A DNA stretch of 64,000 nt from JACCXG01 sp963750935 (GTDB lineage Bacteria; Acidobacteriota; Vicinamibacteria; Vicinamibacterales; 2-12-FULL-66-21): NCBI GenBank assembly GCA_963750935.1, contig CAVVSR010000008.1, positions 1-64,000 on the forward strand, read 5' to 3'. Each line of letters starts with the position of its first letter. Positions within the stretch are counted from its first letter, which is position 1. Under the pieces are notes generated by a model, which worked only from the letters and a program-made list of their open reading frames with translations, did no database searches and was not told the origin of the DNA. A program made the position numbers and the translations under genes. Shown one piece after another: positions 45,099 to 54,630 of this stretch.

Positions 45099-46015
45099 GG
45101 ACGCGCGCGGCCGTTGCCGTGGCCCTGATGCTGGCCACCCATGCGATCCTGCAGGCGGGCCGGCCGCAGCGGTTCCGAACGCAGTCGGCGCTCGTCACGA
45201 TCGACGCCCTGGTGACCGACGGCCGGCGCGTGATCACCGGCCTCGGCGCGGGCGACTTCGAAGTGCTGGACAACAACGTGCCCCAATCGGTCGAGCAGGT
45301 CTACGTCGAGCAGCTGCCGCTCAACGTGATCATGGTGCTCGACACCAGCGGCAGCGTGGCTGGCGAGCGCCTCGACTTTCTGAAGAAGGGCGCGCTGGCG
45401 ATCGTCGATCGGCTGCGGCCGGCGGATCGTGTCGCGGTGGTGTCGTTCTCGCATCGGCTCGATCTGCCGAGCGGGTTTACCGCCGACCGCGCCTGGGTCC
45501 GCACCGCAATCGCATCGCTTCGTGCCGGCGGCAGCACCTCGCTCCTCGACGCCGCGTTCGCCGGTCTCGCGTTCCGCGGCGCGTCCTCGACCCGGACGCT
45601 GATGGTGCTGTTCAGCGACGGCGTCGATACCGGCAGCATCCTCGACGACGAGCGCGTGCTGCGGGTGGCGGCGCGCTCCGACACCACGGTCTATGCGATC
45701 GGGGTGCGCGAGTCGCCCCGGTTCGTGCCTGGCACCGGTGCCCGCACGTACGGGCAGCCGCGCCAGCCGGAGCCCGCCACCGACGATCGATTCCTCGGCC
45801 GCATTGCCCGCGACACCGGCGGCCGGTTGCTGCACGCGCAGCAGAATCGCGACATCGAGACGACCTTCGCGCGGGTGATCGAAGAGTTCAACAGCCGCTA
45901 CGTGCTCGGGTACTCGCCGGCGGGTACGGCGGCGCCCGGATGGCATCAGGTCACCGTGCGGCTCAAGACGCGCCAGGGAACCGTCCTGGCCAGGAGGGGA
46001 TATTTTGCGAAGTAA
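45095..46015 (+). CDS. Exported VWA-domain protein (VWFA-related, acidobacterial type)
   Basis: 306 residues. A short signal peptide (AAVAVALMLATHAILQAG) precedes the N-terminal beta-unit QSALVTIDALVTDGRRVITGL, ending DFEVLDNNVPQSVEQV, typical of acidobacterial VWFA-related proteins. The von Willebrand A domain has the metal site NVIMVLDTSGSVAGERL (DxSGS), the Thr in GGSTSLLDA and the Asp in VLFSDGVDTG. The C-terminal strand YVLGYSPAGTAAPGWHQVTV closes the fold. MIDAS residues are complete, so metal-dependent ligand binding is likely. The ligand is unknown. Confidence 0.88.
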   Translation: MRTRAAVAVALMLATHAILQAGRPQRFRTQSALVTIDALVTDGRRVITGLGAGDFEVLDNNVPQSVEQVYVEQLPLNVIMVLDTSGSVAGERLDFLKKGALAIVDRLRPADRVAVVSFSHRLDLPSGFTADRAWVRTAIASLRAGGSTSLLDAAFAGLAFRGASSTRTLMVLFSDGVDTGSILDDERVLRVAARSDTTVYAIGVRESPRFVPGTGARTYGQPRQPEPATDDRFLGRIARDTGGRLLHAQQNRDIETTFARVIEEFNSRYVLGYSPAGTAAPGWHQVTVRLKTRQGTVLARRGYFAK

Positions 46016-46019
46016 GAGG

Positions 46020-48169
46020 ATGTTGATGGGGATGGCGCTGACGCGATGGCAGCACGTCAGGCCGACGGTACCGGCGGCGGCGGTCGCGCTGATCGTCCTG
46101 CTGGCTGGCGCCGACGTGTTCGCGCAGAAGCGGGCGATTACGCACGAGGACGTCTGGCTGGCGAAGCGGCTCGGCGCGCCGATCGTCAGCCCTGACGGCA
46201 AGTGGGCGGCGGTGCAGGTCACCGAGCCGGCCTACGACGAGCGCGACCAGGCCAGCGACCTCTGGCTCGTGCCGGTCGATGGCAGCGCGCCGCCTCGCCG
46301 GCTCACCGCCACGCGCGCGGGAGAGAGCGGCGCAGCCTGGGACCCCGACGGCCGGCGCATCGCCTTCTCGGCCCGCCGCGAGACCGACGAAGCCGCCCAG
46401 CTCTACGTCATCGACGTCGCCGGCGGCGGCGAGGCCCGGCGCGTGACCACCCTCAGCACCGGCGCGAGAACGCCGATCTGGCGGCCCGACGGCAAGGCGC
46501 TGGCCTTCATCAGCGACGTCTATCCGGGTGCGGGGACCGACGACGACAATCGGCGGATCGCGGCCGAGCGGCGCAATCGCAAGTGGAACGCGCGCGTGTT
46601 CGACAGCTTCCCGATCCGCGACTGGGATCGCTGGCTCGACGATCGCCGGCCGTCGCTGTTCGTCCAGGTGCTCGACGCCGGCGACGCCTTCGAAGGACGT
46701 CCTCGCCGGCTCGAAGCTCGCCGCGGCTCCGGGCTTCGCGGGACAGTGGGGATCCGGCAGCGACACGATCTCGGCGGCCTGGACGCCCGACGGCGCCAGC
46801 CTCGTCTTCGCGGCCACCGCGAACCGTCACGAGGCCGCGTTCACGGACGTCATACAGGCGCTCTGGCTGGTCCCGGCTGCCGGCGGCGAGCCGCGGCAGC
46901 TGACGTCGGATGCGGGAAGCTACGAGCGTCCGACGTTCACGCCGGATGGCCGCACCCTCCTCGCGGCGTTCCAGGCGGATAGCGAGAAGGTCTACAACCT
47001 GACGCGGCTGGTCGCCTTCGACTGGGCGGCGCCCGGCGGACCCGCAGGCAAGCCGGCGTCGAGACGGGTACTGACCGATGGGTTCGACCGCTCGGTCGCG
47101 ACCTTCGTCGTCGGCGGCGACGGCCGCGCGATTTTCCTGCTGGCGGAGGAGCACGGCCGGCAGAAGCTCTTCGCGATGCCGATCGCGGGTGGAGCGGTGC
47201 GCGAGGTCGGCACGCTCACGGCCGGCACGATCGGCGCGCTCGACGGCGCGCGGCGAGGCACCACGCTCGCCGGTACGTGGGAGAGCGCGGTGAATCCTCC
47301 CGAGCTGGTGCGGATCGACGCCGCGAGCGGCGCCCGCATCGTGCTGTCGTCATTCAACACGGACCGTGCCGCCGCCATCGACTGGCAGCCGGTCCAGGAG
47401 TTCTGGTTCAACAGCTCACGCGGCGCCCGCATCCACAACTTCGTCGCGCTGCCCGCCGGCTTCGATCCGGCACGCAAGTACCCGCTCCTCGTGCTGCTCC
47501 ACGGCGGACCGCACTCGATGTGGATCGATCAGTTCGTGGTGCAGGTGGAACTACCACCTCCTCGCCCGGCCCGGCTACGTCGTCCTGCTGACCAACTACA
47601 CGGGGTCGACCGGGTACGGCGAGAAGTTCGCGCAGAACATCCAGGGCGACCCGCTGGAAGGGCCGGGGCTCGAGGTGAACGAGGCCGCGGACGAAGCGAT
47701 TCGCCGCTATGCGTTCATCGACCCGGCACGGCAGGTGGCGGGAGGCGCCAGCTACGGCGGCCATCTCGCGAACTGGCTGGCGGTGACGACGACGCGGTAC
47801 AAGGCGCTCGTCAGCCACGCCGGATTGTTCGAGCAGGCGCAGCAGTGGGGGACCAGCGACACCATCTACGGACGCGAGCGGAACGCCGGCGGGCCGCCGT
47901 GGGAAGGGGCGCCGGTGTGGACGAAGCAGAACCCGCTGACGCGCGCCGCCGCGCTCAAGACGCCGATGCTCGTGACCGTCGGCGAGCGCGACTACCGGGT
48001 GCCGATGAACAACGCGATCCAGTTGTACAGCGCGCTGCAGCGGCTGAAGGTGCCGTCACGCCTGATCGTCTTCCCGGAGGAGAACCACTGGGTGCTGCGG
48101 GGCGAGAACAGCCGCTTCTTCTACGGCGAGATCCACGCGTGGTTTGGAAAATGGTTGGCTGCTGAGTAG
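46020..48169 (+). CDS. Exported S9-family peptidase (two frameshifts)
   Basis: About 716 residues after correction. The N terminus has a signal peptide (AAAVALIVLLAGADVFAQ). The propeller follows (KRLGAPIVSPDGKWAAVQV, WDPDGRRIAFSARRE). The frame breaks near 46695 and resumes as GFAGQWGSGSDTISAAWTPD. It breaks again near 47550 and resumes as HLLARPGYVVLLTNYTGSTG. The hydrolase domain is complete: nucleophile in GGASYGGHLANW, Asp in VTVGERDYRVP, His in FPEENHWVLRG. It is the third gene of the TPR-VWA-S9 operon, starting 4 bp after the VWA stop. ATG codons at 46020, 46026 and 46032 are all possible. Confidence 0.83.
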
Positions 48170-48353
48170 GGTTGGGAGCAGCCTGGCTGCATTGACGGCA
48201 GACGTGCTAGAATGTTGTCAGCAGCAACCGCCGGGGGCCGCGTCTTCGCGTGAGGGGTGGGGCCCCACGCCAGCTCGCGGGGGTGGGCCAGCGCCCGCGA
48301 GCAATAAATAAATGCTCGACGCAGCCGGCTCGCAGCAATTGGCCTCTGTATCG

Positions 48354-51300
48354 CTACCTCGTCCCGATCGCCGCTGATGGCGCCCCTGTCCCGGCCAGAT
48401 CGTTCCAGTTCAGCATGGCGTTGAACACCATGTTGAACTCGCCGTGGTTCTGCCAGCGATAGATCGGATTGTTGGCGAACAGGACCACGCGACCTTTGCC
48501 GGTGAAGCCGCCGGGCACGTCGATCGCGAAGGGGCGGTCGCGGATCTCGTCGGCGCCGCGCATCAGTCCGCTCAGCACCGCGGCTTCACCGCCGACGTAG
48601 CGCGCCAGGACGCTGCCGCGATCCGACTCGCCGACGCTGAGGAGCGGCTGCCCCTGGATGTATTTGATCGGCATCACCTTGTCCTTGTAGCCGTAGAAGA
48701 CCGGGTGATCGAGCCGCAGGACGTCGGCGTTGACGAGCGGCCGGGGCGCGTAGAAGTTGGCCGAGGTCGTCGCGGTTGCGTCGACGGTGCGGGCCAGCCC
48801 GAGATCGGCGGGGAAGCGCACCGCGTTGCCCATCGCGATCAGCGTGCCTCCCGCATCGAGGAACTTGGCAAACGCGTCCACGCCCTCGCCGCCCATGCCG
48901 CCGGTGATGTCGGGCGACTCGCCGTACATGCCGAGGAACTTGTACTTCGCGTCCTTCATGTAGGGCACGGCGCGCGCGGCCGGCGCCTGGTAGACCGACT
49001 GGCGGGTCATGGTCTGCGTCGGCATGAGGATGACGTCGTAGTCGGCGCGCAGGTTGCCCTTGCGGACCCGCTCCTTGTAAATCAGGTCGAACGGGACGCC
49101 GAACTTGTCGAACGTGAACCGCACCCATCCGATCTCCTGGGTGCCGGTCCATGACGAGTACATCGCCACGCGCGGCAGATCGGCGTCGTGCATCGGCACT
49201 GACGGCGCCTGGGCCAGGGCCGCCGCGGTCAATCCGAGCTCGGTCACCGCGGCACGCACCGCGGCCAGGTCGGCCGGCGGCGTCACGACGAACGAGCCGG
49301 CGGGGAACTCCACACCGTCGACGGTGAAGCTGCGGTCGGCGATCTTCATGGCCACGTTCCGCAGCTTGTAGCGGAACGCGATCATGTTGTTGGAGCCGTA
49401 GTGCGCGACCGCGAGCCCGGCGCTCCCGCTGCCGGTCACCTTGCCGGCCGGCGTCACCGTCTTCACCAGCGTGACCGGCACGTCGAGGATCGCCTTGTCC
49501 TTGATCTCGCGGACGTCGGCAAGCATCGCCAGCCCCATCGTCCAGCCGCTGTCGTCATAGGTGCGCAGGTTGGGGTCCGGATAGCTCTGGCGCTCGAGCA
49601 GGTTCTTGGCCAGCCGGCCGTACGGCTGATCGCGCTTGATGACGTAGGAGCCGGCGGGGAACGTCCCGTCGCTGACCTTGATCTCCTTGGTGGCTTCGCC
49701 GATTTCGATCCGCTGGACGCGGAGGATGTTGACCAGCTCGGCGACGCGCGTCATGTCGCGCTGGACCGGGATGACGAAGCCGTGCGGCGCATCGGTCTTG
49801 CCCGACTCGATCGAGTTCCGCGTCTTCTGGTAGAAGTTCTCGATCACCAGGTTCGGAATCATCGACGTCAGCTGGAGGCCCGAGAGCACGCCGGTCTGCA
49901 TGTAGTTGGTGTTGTTGCGGCGCGACCAGTTGTCGGTCGTGCCGGGCGGGATCGGGATGCCGCGATACCACTCGCGCGGCTGGCCGCCGCCGCGTCCGGT
50001 CGGAGGTCCGGCGGCGCCGCGTCCGGCCTGCGGCGCGTCGGCCGTGGCCGTGGTGTGGTTGTGGCCGCCTGGCCGCCGGCGGGTGGACCGCCGCGCCCGC
50101 CTCGTCCTCCACGACCCCGTCCCGCCGGAGCCGATGCCGTCTGGTCTGACGCTGGCGCCGCGGCGTTCGTCGTGGCCGGCGTTGACGGCGCGGCGGCGGC
50201 CGCCGATGGCTGCGAGGTCGCTGGTGTCGCGGCTGCTGGCGCGCGGCCGGTGCCGCTGCGGGCGGTGTGGTCGCGGCCGGCGCCGCCGCTGCGGTGCCGC
50301 GGCCCGCGGGCGCATTCTCGCGCCCCGCCTGGGTCTCGTACATCCGCATCATGCCGTTGTGGTTGTAGGCGATCGAGCCGAGGTATCCGGGCGACCAGCC
50401 GTCCATGAACGCGTGCGTGTAGACGCCGGGCATGCCCCACTTCGTCATCTGCGCGAGCTCGAAGTTCGAGAAGAACGGCAGCTCCGCGAACAGGATGGGA
50501 TCGAGGTTGGGATTCTGCGGCGCCGCGCCGCTGTAGGTGTAGAGCAGCGGCAGCGATTCGTGCAGGTCGTGCATGATCGGCGGGTGCGCCGTGAAGTACC
50601 AGTCGGCGATCGCGCGCATCGACACCTGTGAGAGGTTGATGTCGCGGTTGTTGTCGTGGAAGACGTACTTGCCCCAGTAGGGCACGCCGGGCGCGCCGCC
50701 GCGGCCGCCTCCGCCTCCTGCCGGCGGACCCTGCGCGGCATCACCGGCTGCCCCCGTCGTTGTCGCAGCTGGTTCAGCGCCGCCGCGGCCGCCGCCCGGC
50801 TGCCCGATCTGGTGCTCGAGATTCCGGTAGAACCAGTCGACGTTGCGATCCCGCCCGTCCGGATCCGCCACCGGCGTGATCGACACGTAGACGTTGTCGC
50901 GAATCTGCCTGACGAGCGGCGACGTCTCGGTGGCGAGACGATAGGCGAGCTCCATCAGCATCTCCGACGGGCCGGTCTCGCCGCTGTGCAGCCCACCCAT
51001 CAGGTGATACTGCGGTTTCGTCGTCGCAATCAGCTGCCGGACCTGGTCGGGTGAGCTCGCCCGCGGATCCGCGATGCGAGCGAGGCTCTCGCGGTTCCGT
51101 TGCAGGTTCTTGAGGTTGTCGTCGGACGAAATCCACACCACGACGAGCTCGCGATCCTCGTCGGACTTGCCGATTGGCTCGACGCGGACCCGGCCGGGGA
51201 GCGCCTGCGCGAGCGCCTTGTAGTACTTGAGGATGTCGGCGTAGTAGGTCAGCTTGGCCGGCGCGCCGATGTGATAGCCGAGCACGTCCTTCGGCGTCGG

Positions 51301-51513
51301 GACGCCGGCGACCTTCGGCAGGTGATCGACCAGCGGACTGATGAAGTACGGCTGGGTCGTCCAGGCCTTGACCGAGGTGGCGAAGTCCTCGTCCTGCGCC
51401 TGCGCGGGATCGCGGGTCTCCGTGACCATCTGCTGCGCGGGCACGACGATGGCGCCGAGCACGACGGCGGTGGTCAGCAGGAGAGCCCAGCGTCGGGCTG
51501 CGGTATGCGGCAT
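48354..51513 (-). CDS. Exported M14-type zinc carboxypeptidase with long C-terminal extension (one frameshift)
   Basis: About 1050 residues. A signal peptide (ALLLTTAVVLGAIVVPAQQ) precedes the carboxypeptidase A-like domain, with zinc ligands in LMGGLHSGETGPSEM (HxxE) and a later His region around PPIMHDLHESLPL. NPVADPDG-like sequence appears as SITPVADPDGRDRN. A Gly/Arg linker interrupts the domain near residue 240. The frame breaks between about 50100 and 50250, in a low-complexity Ala/Pro/Arg stretch. The C-terminal 500 residues contain VIPVQRDMTRVAELVNILRV and a glutamine-amidotransferase-like part ending GRVVLFANNPIYRWQNHG. It degrades peptides outside the cytoplasm. The intergenic 48170-48353 before it holds only the GTGGGGCCCCAC palindrome at 48257. 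Confidence 0.82.
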
Positions 51514-51553
51514 CGAAAACTCCTCGGGAAGGCGTGCGGTGCGCGCGATTCTA

Positions 51554-51851
51554 TCAGAGCGCCTGCGCGAGAAACGCCTCCACGATCTCCCGCCACTCCT
51601 CGGCGAGCGACTCGCCGGCACACCGGCTTGCTGGCGCGCCGATACCAGTAGGCGGCGTTGCCGGCATCCCCTTCCTTCCGATGCAGGTAGGCGTGCACCC
51701 ACGCGCCGTCGGGGTCGGGGACGTCCTGGGCGACCTCATGGGCCGCCTCCCAGTCGCCGCGTGCGTCGTGCCAGAGCGCCAGCAGGACCGGCGGCAATGC
51801 GACGGGCGGCGTGCCCGTCGCGACCGATGCTTCGAACTCGGTGAGCGTCAT
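51554..51851 (-). CDS. Small protein of unknown function (one frameshift)
   Basis: About 98 residues after correction. The conserved-looking part is ALWHDARGDWEAAHEVAQD, followed by AWVHAYLHRKEGDAGNAAYW. After a break near 51630 it ends EEWREIVEAFLAQAL. This WHDARGDW-to-HAYLHRKEGD pattern occurs in small uncharacterised proteins of many bacteria, as far as I recall. It is cytosolic with no membrane segment. It lies between the M14 gene (40 bp) and the ligase-like gene (14 bp) on the same strand, so it may belong to the operon that starts at 54582. Confidence 0.6.
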
Positions 51852-51865
51852 CGTGATGCCATCCT

Positions 51866-53086
51866 CTATCCGTTCGCGTCGTCCCAGCGATCGAGATACG
51901 GCACGAGCGCGTCGATCGTCAGCACGCGAGTCTGGTTCGTGGCCGGACTGAAAAAGACTACCCGCGACCAGCCGCGCATGCCGGTGGGGTGATACTCGCG
52001 GCCCTCGATCTCGAGCGGCACGCCGGCGATGGCCAGCATCAGTACCCGCTCGTAGCGCGAGCGGCGGAGGAACCGCGCCGGGAACACGGTGGTCCACCGG
52101 CACAGCCTGCCGACGTCGTCGTAGGTGGCCGGCCGATCGGGAAGGTCGAGGAGCGACGTCCCTCGGCCATCGAGTACCGCCGCGATCAGGCGCAGCGAGA
52201 ACGGATCGGCGACCCGCGCGATCGCCAGCCGGAACACGCGGAAGATGCGCATCGCAATCTCGCGCAGGCTCCTCGCGGACGGCGTGCCGGCCGTCGTCCA
52301 GACTCGTGCGTCAGGCGACGTCGTGAACGGGTTTCGCGGGTAGGTGTCGTCCTTGGCGAGCCATCCCTGCCGCGTCGTATGCGGCCGCGGCGCGTAGCCC
52401 TCGATAATCGGGACGCCGCGGCGTCTTGCTTCGGCGAGCGTCCATGACGGCCAGCGCGCGACCTGGCGCACGATTGCGGCGATCAGCGTGGCCGCGGCAA
52501 CCTGCAGCGCGGCGTCGGGCGTGAAGTCGGCGGTGACCTCGATGCGGGTGACGCGGGGACGTACGCCGATACCGGTCGAGCGTCGGTTCGCTGCGAGCAG
52601 CATGACCGGCGCTGGCAGGATGTAGGTCAGCAGGCGAGCCAGGCGATCGAGCCGGCGCGTGTCCGCTTCCACCGAGATGTTGTAGTGGGTGCTGAATCCG
52701 GCCAGCAGCAGGCGGCGTCCCGAGCGCGCCTCCCACCGATCGAGCGCATCGCGCACGAGGGCGATGCTTTCCCAGAGCGATCGGCCGGCGCGCACGGCCG
52801 TTCCCCGTTCGATCTCCATCGCCGGCGTGACGACTTCGACGACGCCGGTGTCGAAGTAGACGGCGCCGCCGTTCGGCAGGTGATACGACGTGCCGACGCG
52901 GTGCATCGCCGGATTCGGCAGGAAGTCACGCGGATCGGTGAACAGCCGCTCGGGCTGGGTCGCGAGGCCGTCGAGCGCGAGCGTGAACTCCGCCTCGAGT
53001 CCGAGCGCTTCCAGGCGGAGATGGCCTTCGACCGCGCGCTGGCCCTTGCCTTTCGCGCCTGCCTGCGCTGCCGCACAAATGCCCAT
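51866..53086 (-). CDS. Putative carboxylate-amine ligase-like protein (glutamate-cysteine ligase/Pup-ligase fold)
   Basis: 406 residues. The suggestive features are LGLEAEFTLALDG near residue 30 (compare the G-x-E-x-E strand of GCS2 and Pup ligases), LPNGGAVYFDTGVVEVVTPA near 70 (compare NGxRxYxDxxxPE in Pup ligase/depupylase) and GFSTHYNISVE near 125 (compare GTHENYL). These are the nucleotide- and glutamate-binding regions of that superfamily. Similarity is weak and seen by eye, so the assignment is tentative. If correct, the enzyme would form an amide bond between a carboxylate and an amine using ATP. It is the last of three closely spaced genes with a class A serine hydrolase and an M15-like peptidase, which suggests a peptide or cell-wall substrate. 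Confidence 0.45.
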   Translation of the reverse strand: MGICAAAQAGAKGKGQRAVEGHLRLEALGLEAEFTLALDGLATQPERLFTDPRDFLPNPAMHRVGTSYHLPNGGAVYFDTGVVEVVTPAMEIERGTAVRAGRSLWESIALVRDALDRWEARSGRRLLLAGFSTHYNISVEADTRRLDRLARLLTYILPAPVMLLAANRRSTGIGVRPRVTRIEVTADFTPDAALQVAAATLIAAIVRQVARWPSWTLAEARRRGVPIIEGYAPRPHTTRQGWLAKDDTYPRNPFTTSPDARVWTTAGTPSARSLREIAMRIFRVFRLAIARVADPFSLRLIAAVLDGRGTSLLDLPDRPATYDDVGRLCRWTTVFPARFLRRSRYERVLMLAIAGVPLEIEGREYHPTGMRGWSRVVFFSPATNQTRVLTIDALVPYLDRWDDANG

Positions 53087-53095
53087 CGGGTACGC

Positions 53096-53716
53096 TCACT
53101 CGGCCGGTTCACGATTCACCGCCTGACACCGCCCGGCAGGGTGGGGGGTGCAGACGATGTAGCCGAGGTCGATGTGGAGATGGTCGGTCGTCTGGCCCGG
53201 GTCGAGCCCGTACGGACGGCACCATGCGGACGGCAGCACCCGTCGCGCAATCGACGCGTAGTATTCGACGGTCTCGCGCTCGCTCAGCGCATCGTCGCCG
53301 ATGCGGTAGACGTTGGCGGCGGTGCCCCAGGCGTGCGGTGACGCCGGGTCGGCGCCACCGAGCGCCGGCAATCGGTAGCCGCCGTTGGCCGCGATTCGCA
53401 CCGGCATGCCGACTTCGAGACGGAAGAGCTCGAGATGGACCGCGAGCACGCTCACCGCGCAGGGAACGTAGCGCGGAAACTCGCGCAGGAGCGGCGCCTC
53501 CTGGACGTCGACGTCGATGAACTCCCACAGGGCGAAGTGCGGCGCCAGCTGGATCTGCCGGGCCGTCTCCCACGAGTCCACTTCGTAGAAGTAGCGGGGG
53601 CGCCTGACCGCGTGGCCGTCCGGGTTGACGAGCGCCGCGTTCGGCGCGAGCAGCGCCCGATACTCGGGCGGCAGGCGGTCACCGTCCACCACCGGAAGCG
53701 GCAGCGCGGTGTTCAT
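53096..53716 (-). CDS. M15-like (DD-carboxypeptidase-type) protein with altered metal site
   Basis: 206 residues without a signal peptide. The M15 pattern S-x-H-x-x-G-x-A-x-D appears as ASPHAWGTAAN, with the zinc-binding Asp replaced by Asn. The second pattern appears as DHLHIDLGYIVC, with both His kept. Other conserved stretches are RIAANGGYRLPALGG and ALWEFIDVDVQEAP. Either the protein is a binding-only relative or the metal site uses Asn. It starts inside the stop of the serine hydrolase gene (ATGA overlap) and ends 9 bp before the ligase-like gene. The missing signal peptide places it in the cytosol, an unusual site for a peptidoglycan peptidase. Confidence 0.6.
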   Translation of the reverse strand: MNTALPLPVVDGDRLPPEYRALLAPNAALVNPDGHAVRRPRYFYEVDSWETARQIQLAPHFALWEFIDVDVQEAPLLREFPRYVPCAVSVLAVHLELFRLEVGMPVRIAANGGYRLPALGGADPASPHAWGTAANVYRIGDDALSERETVEYYASIARRVLPSAWCRPYGLDPGQTTDHLHIDLGYIVCTPHPAGRCQAVNREPAE

Positions 53717-54582
53717 ACTTCGCTCCGCGCCCGCCTGGCGCCGGCGTCGGCGACGCGGTCGAACGCGCGCGCCGAGACGCGGGCGATCGGCTCGAACCGC
53801 TCGGCCACGTCGCCGGGCGTTTCGGTGAGGATGGCCAGCACGTAGGGGGGGCGGCCGGGCAGGAAGACGAGGCCGACGTCGTGGGTCACCGTCGAGATCT
53901 CGCCGGTCTTGTGGCCGACCCGCGAGGCGGCGCGCACGGCTGGCGGCAGTCCCGCGGGAATGCCGCTGTTGAACGCCTGCGCGCAGAGGATGTCGATCAT
54001 CTCGGCGGTGTGCTCGGCCGACGCGAACCGCCCTTCGTAGATGCCGCGCAGCAGGCCGAGCACGCCGGCGGCGGTGACGCGGTTGCTGATGCCGGCATCG
54101 AACGCGCGATCGTCCTCGACGCCGCGCACGAGGTCGACGCCGGTGATGCCAGCGCCGGCCAGGATCATGCGCGCCCGCACCACGCCGATGAAGTCGAGCA
54201 GCACGTTGGTCGCCAGGTTGCTGCTGATCGCGATCATGTGACGCGCCAGGTCGCCGATCCGCATCGTCCGGCCGATCGAGGCGTACACCTCGGCATCGGC
54301 ATCGCGCGAGGCGAGAATGCGGTACGGCGTCCCGTCAGCCGCGCTGAAGAACCGGTTGCGGACGTGAAGGCGATGCCACGGGGTGAGCCCCCGCGCCTCG
54401 AGCGTGGCGTAGAGACAGGCCAGGACGGCGACTTTGATCGTGCTGGCGGCGTGGAACCAGCGGTCGCTGTCGTAGGACCACGACGTGCCGGTCTGATAGT
54501 CGTACAGCGCGGCCGCCGACGGCGCGCTGGCGCTGATCTCGTCGAGCGTGTCGGTGAGCTCGTTCAACGCGGCCCCGTCCAT
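53713..54582 (-). CDS. Class A beta-lactamase-fold serine hydrolase
   Basis: 289 residues. Active-site motifs of the class A penicillin-recognising family are present: AASTIKVAVLACL (Ser-x-x-Lys), ISSNLATNVLLD (the SDN motif as SSN), and VGHKTGEIST (KTG). A clear Glu166 equivalent is not obvious in GVEDDRAFDAG. No signal peptide is visible, so the protein may be cytosolic, unlike true beta-lactamases. It is the first gene of a three-gene overlapping operon with the M15-like and ligase-like genes. A peptidase or esterase acting on a D-amino-acid compound is more likely than antibiotic resistance; that is inference. Confidence 0.75.
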   Translation of the reverse strand: MDGAALNELTDTLDEISASAPSAAALYDYQTGTSWSYDSDRWFHAASTIKVAVLACLYATLEARGLTPWHRLHVRNRFFSAADGTPYRILASRDADAEVYASIGRTMRIGDLARHMIAISSNLATNVLLDFIGVVRARMILAGAGITGVDLVRGVEDDRAFDAGISNRVTAAGVLGLLRGIYEGRFASAEHTAEMIDILCAQAFNSGIPAGLPPAVRAASRVGHKTGEISTVTHDVGLVFLPGRPPYVLAILTETPGDVAERFEPIARVSARAFDRVADAGARRARSEV

Positions 54583-54630
54583 CCTCTGGGGCCTGACGAT
54601 ATCGCAAAAACGCTACAATGCGGGTTCCCG

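Noticed and set aside
53713..54582. Antibiotic-resistance beta-lactamase
   Set aside because: No signal peptide, SSN instead of SDN, no clear Glu166, and an operon with peptidase and ligase-like genes argue for another role.
53881..54630. N-terminal extension of the GT-C-like membrane protein
   Set aside because: The in-frame extension is antisense to the serine hydrolase gene and has no membrane or domain features; the ATG at 54631 leads straight into a helix.
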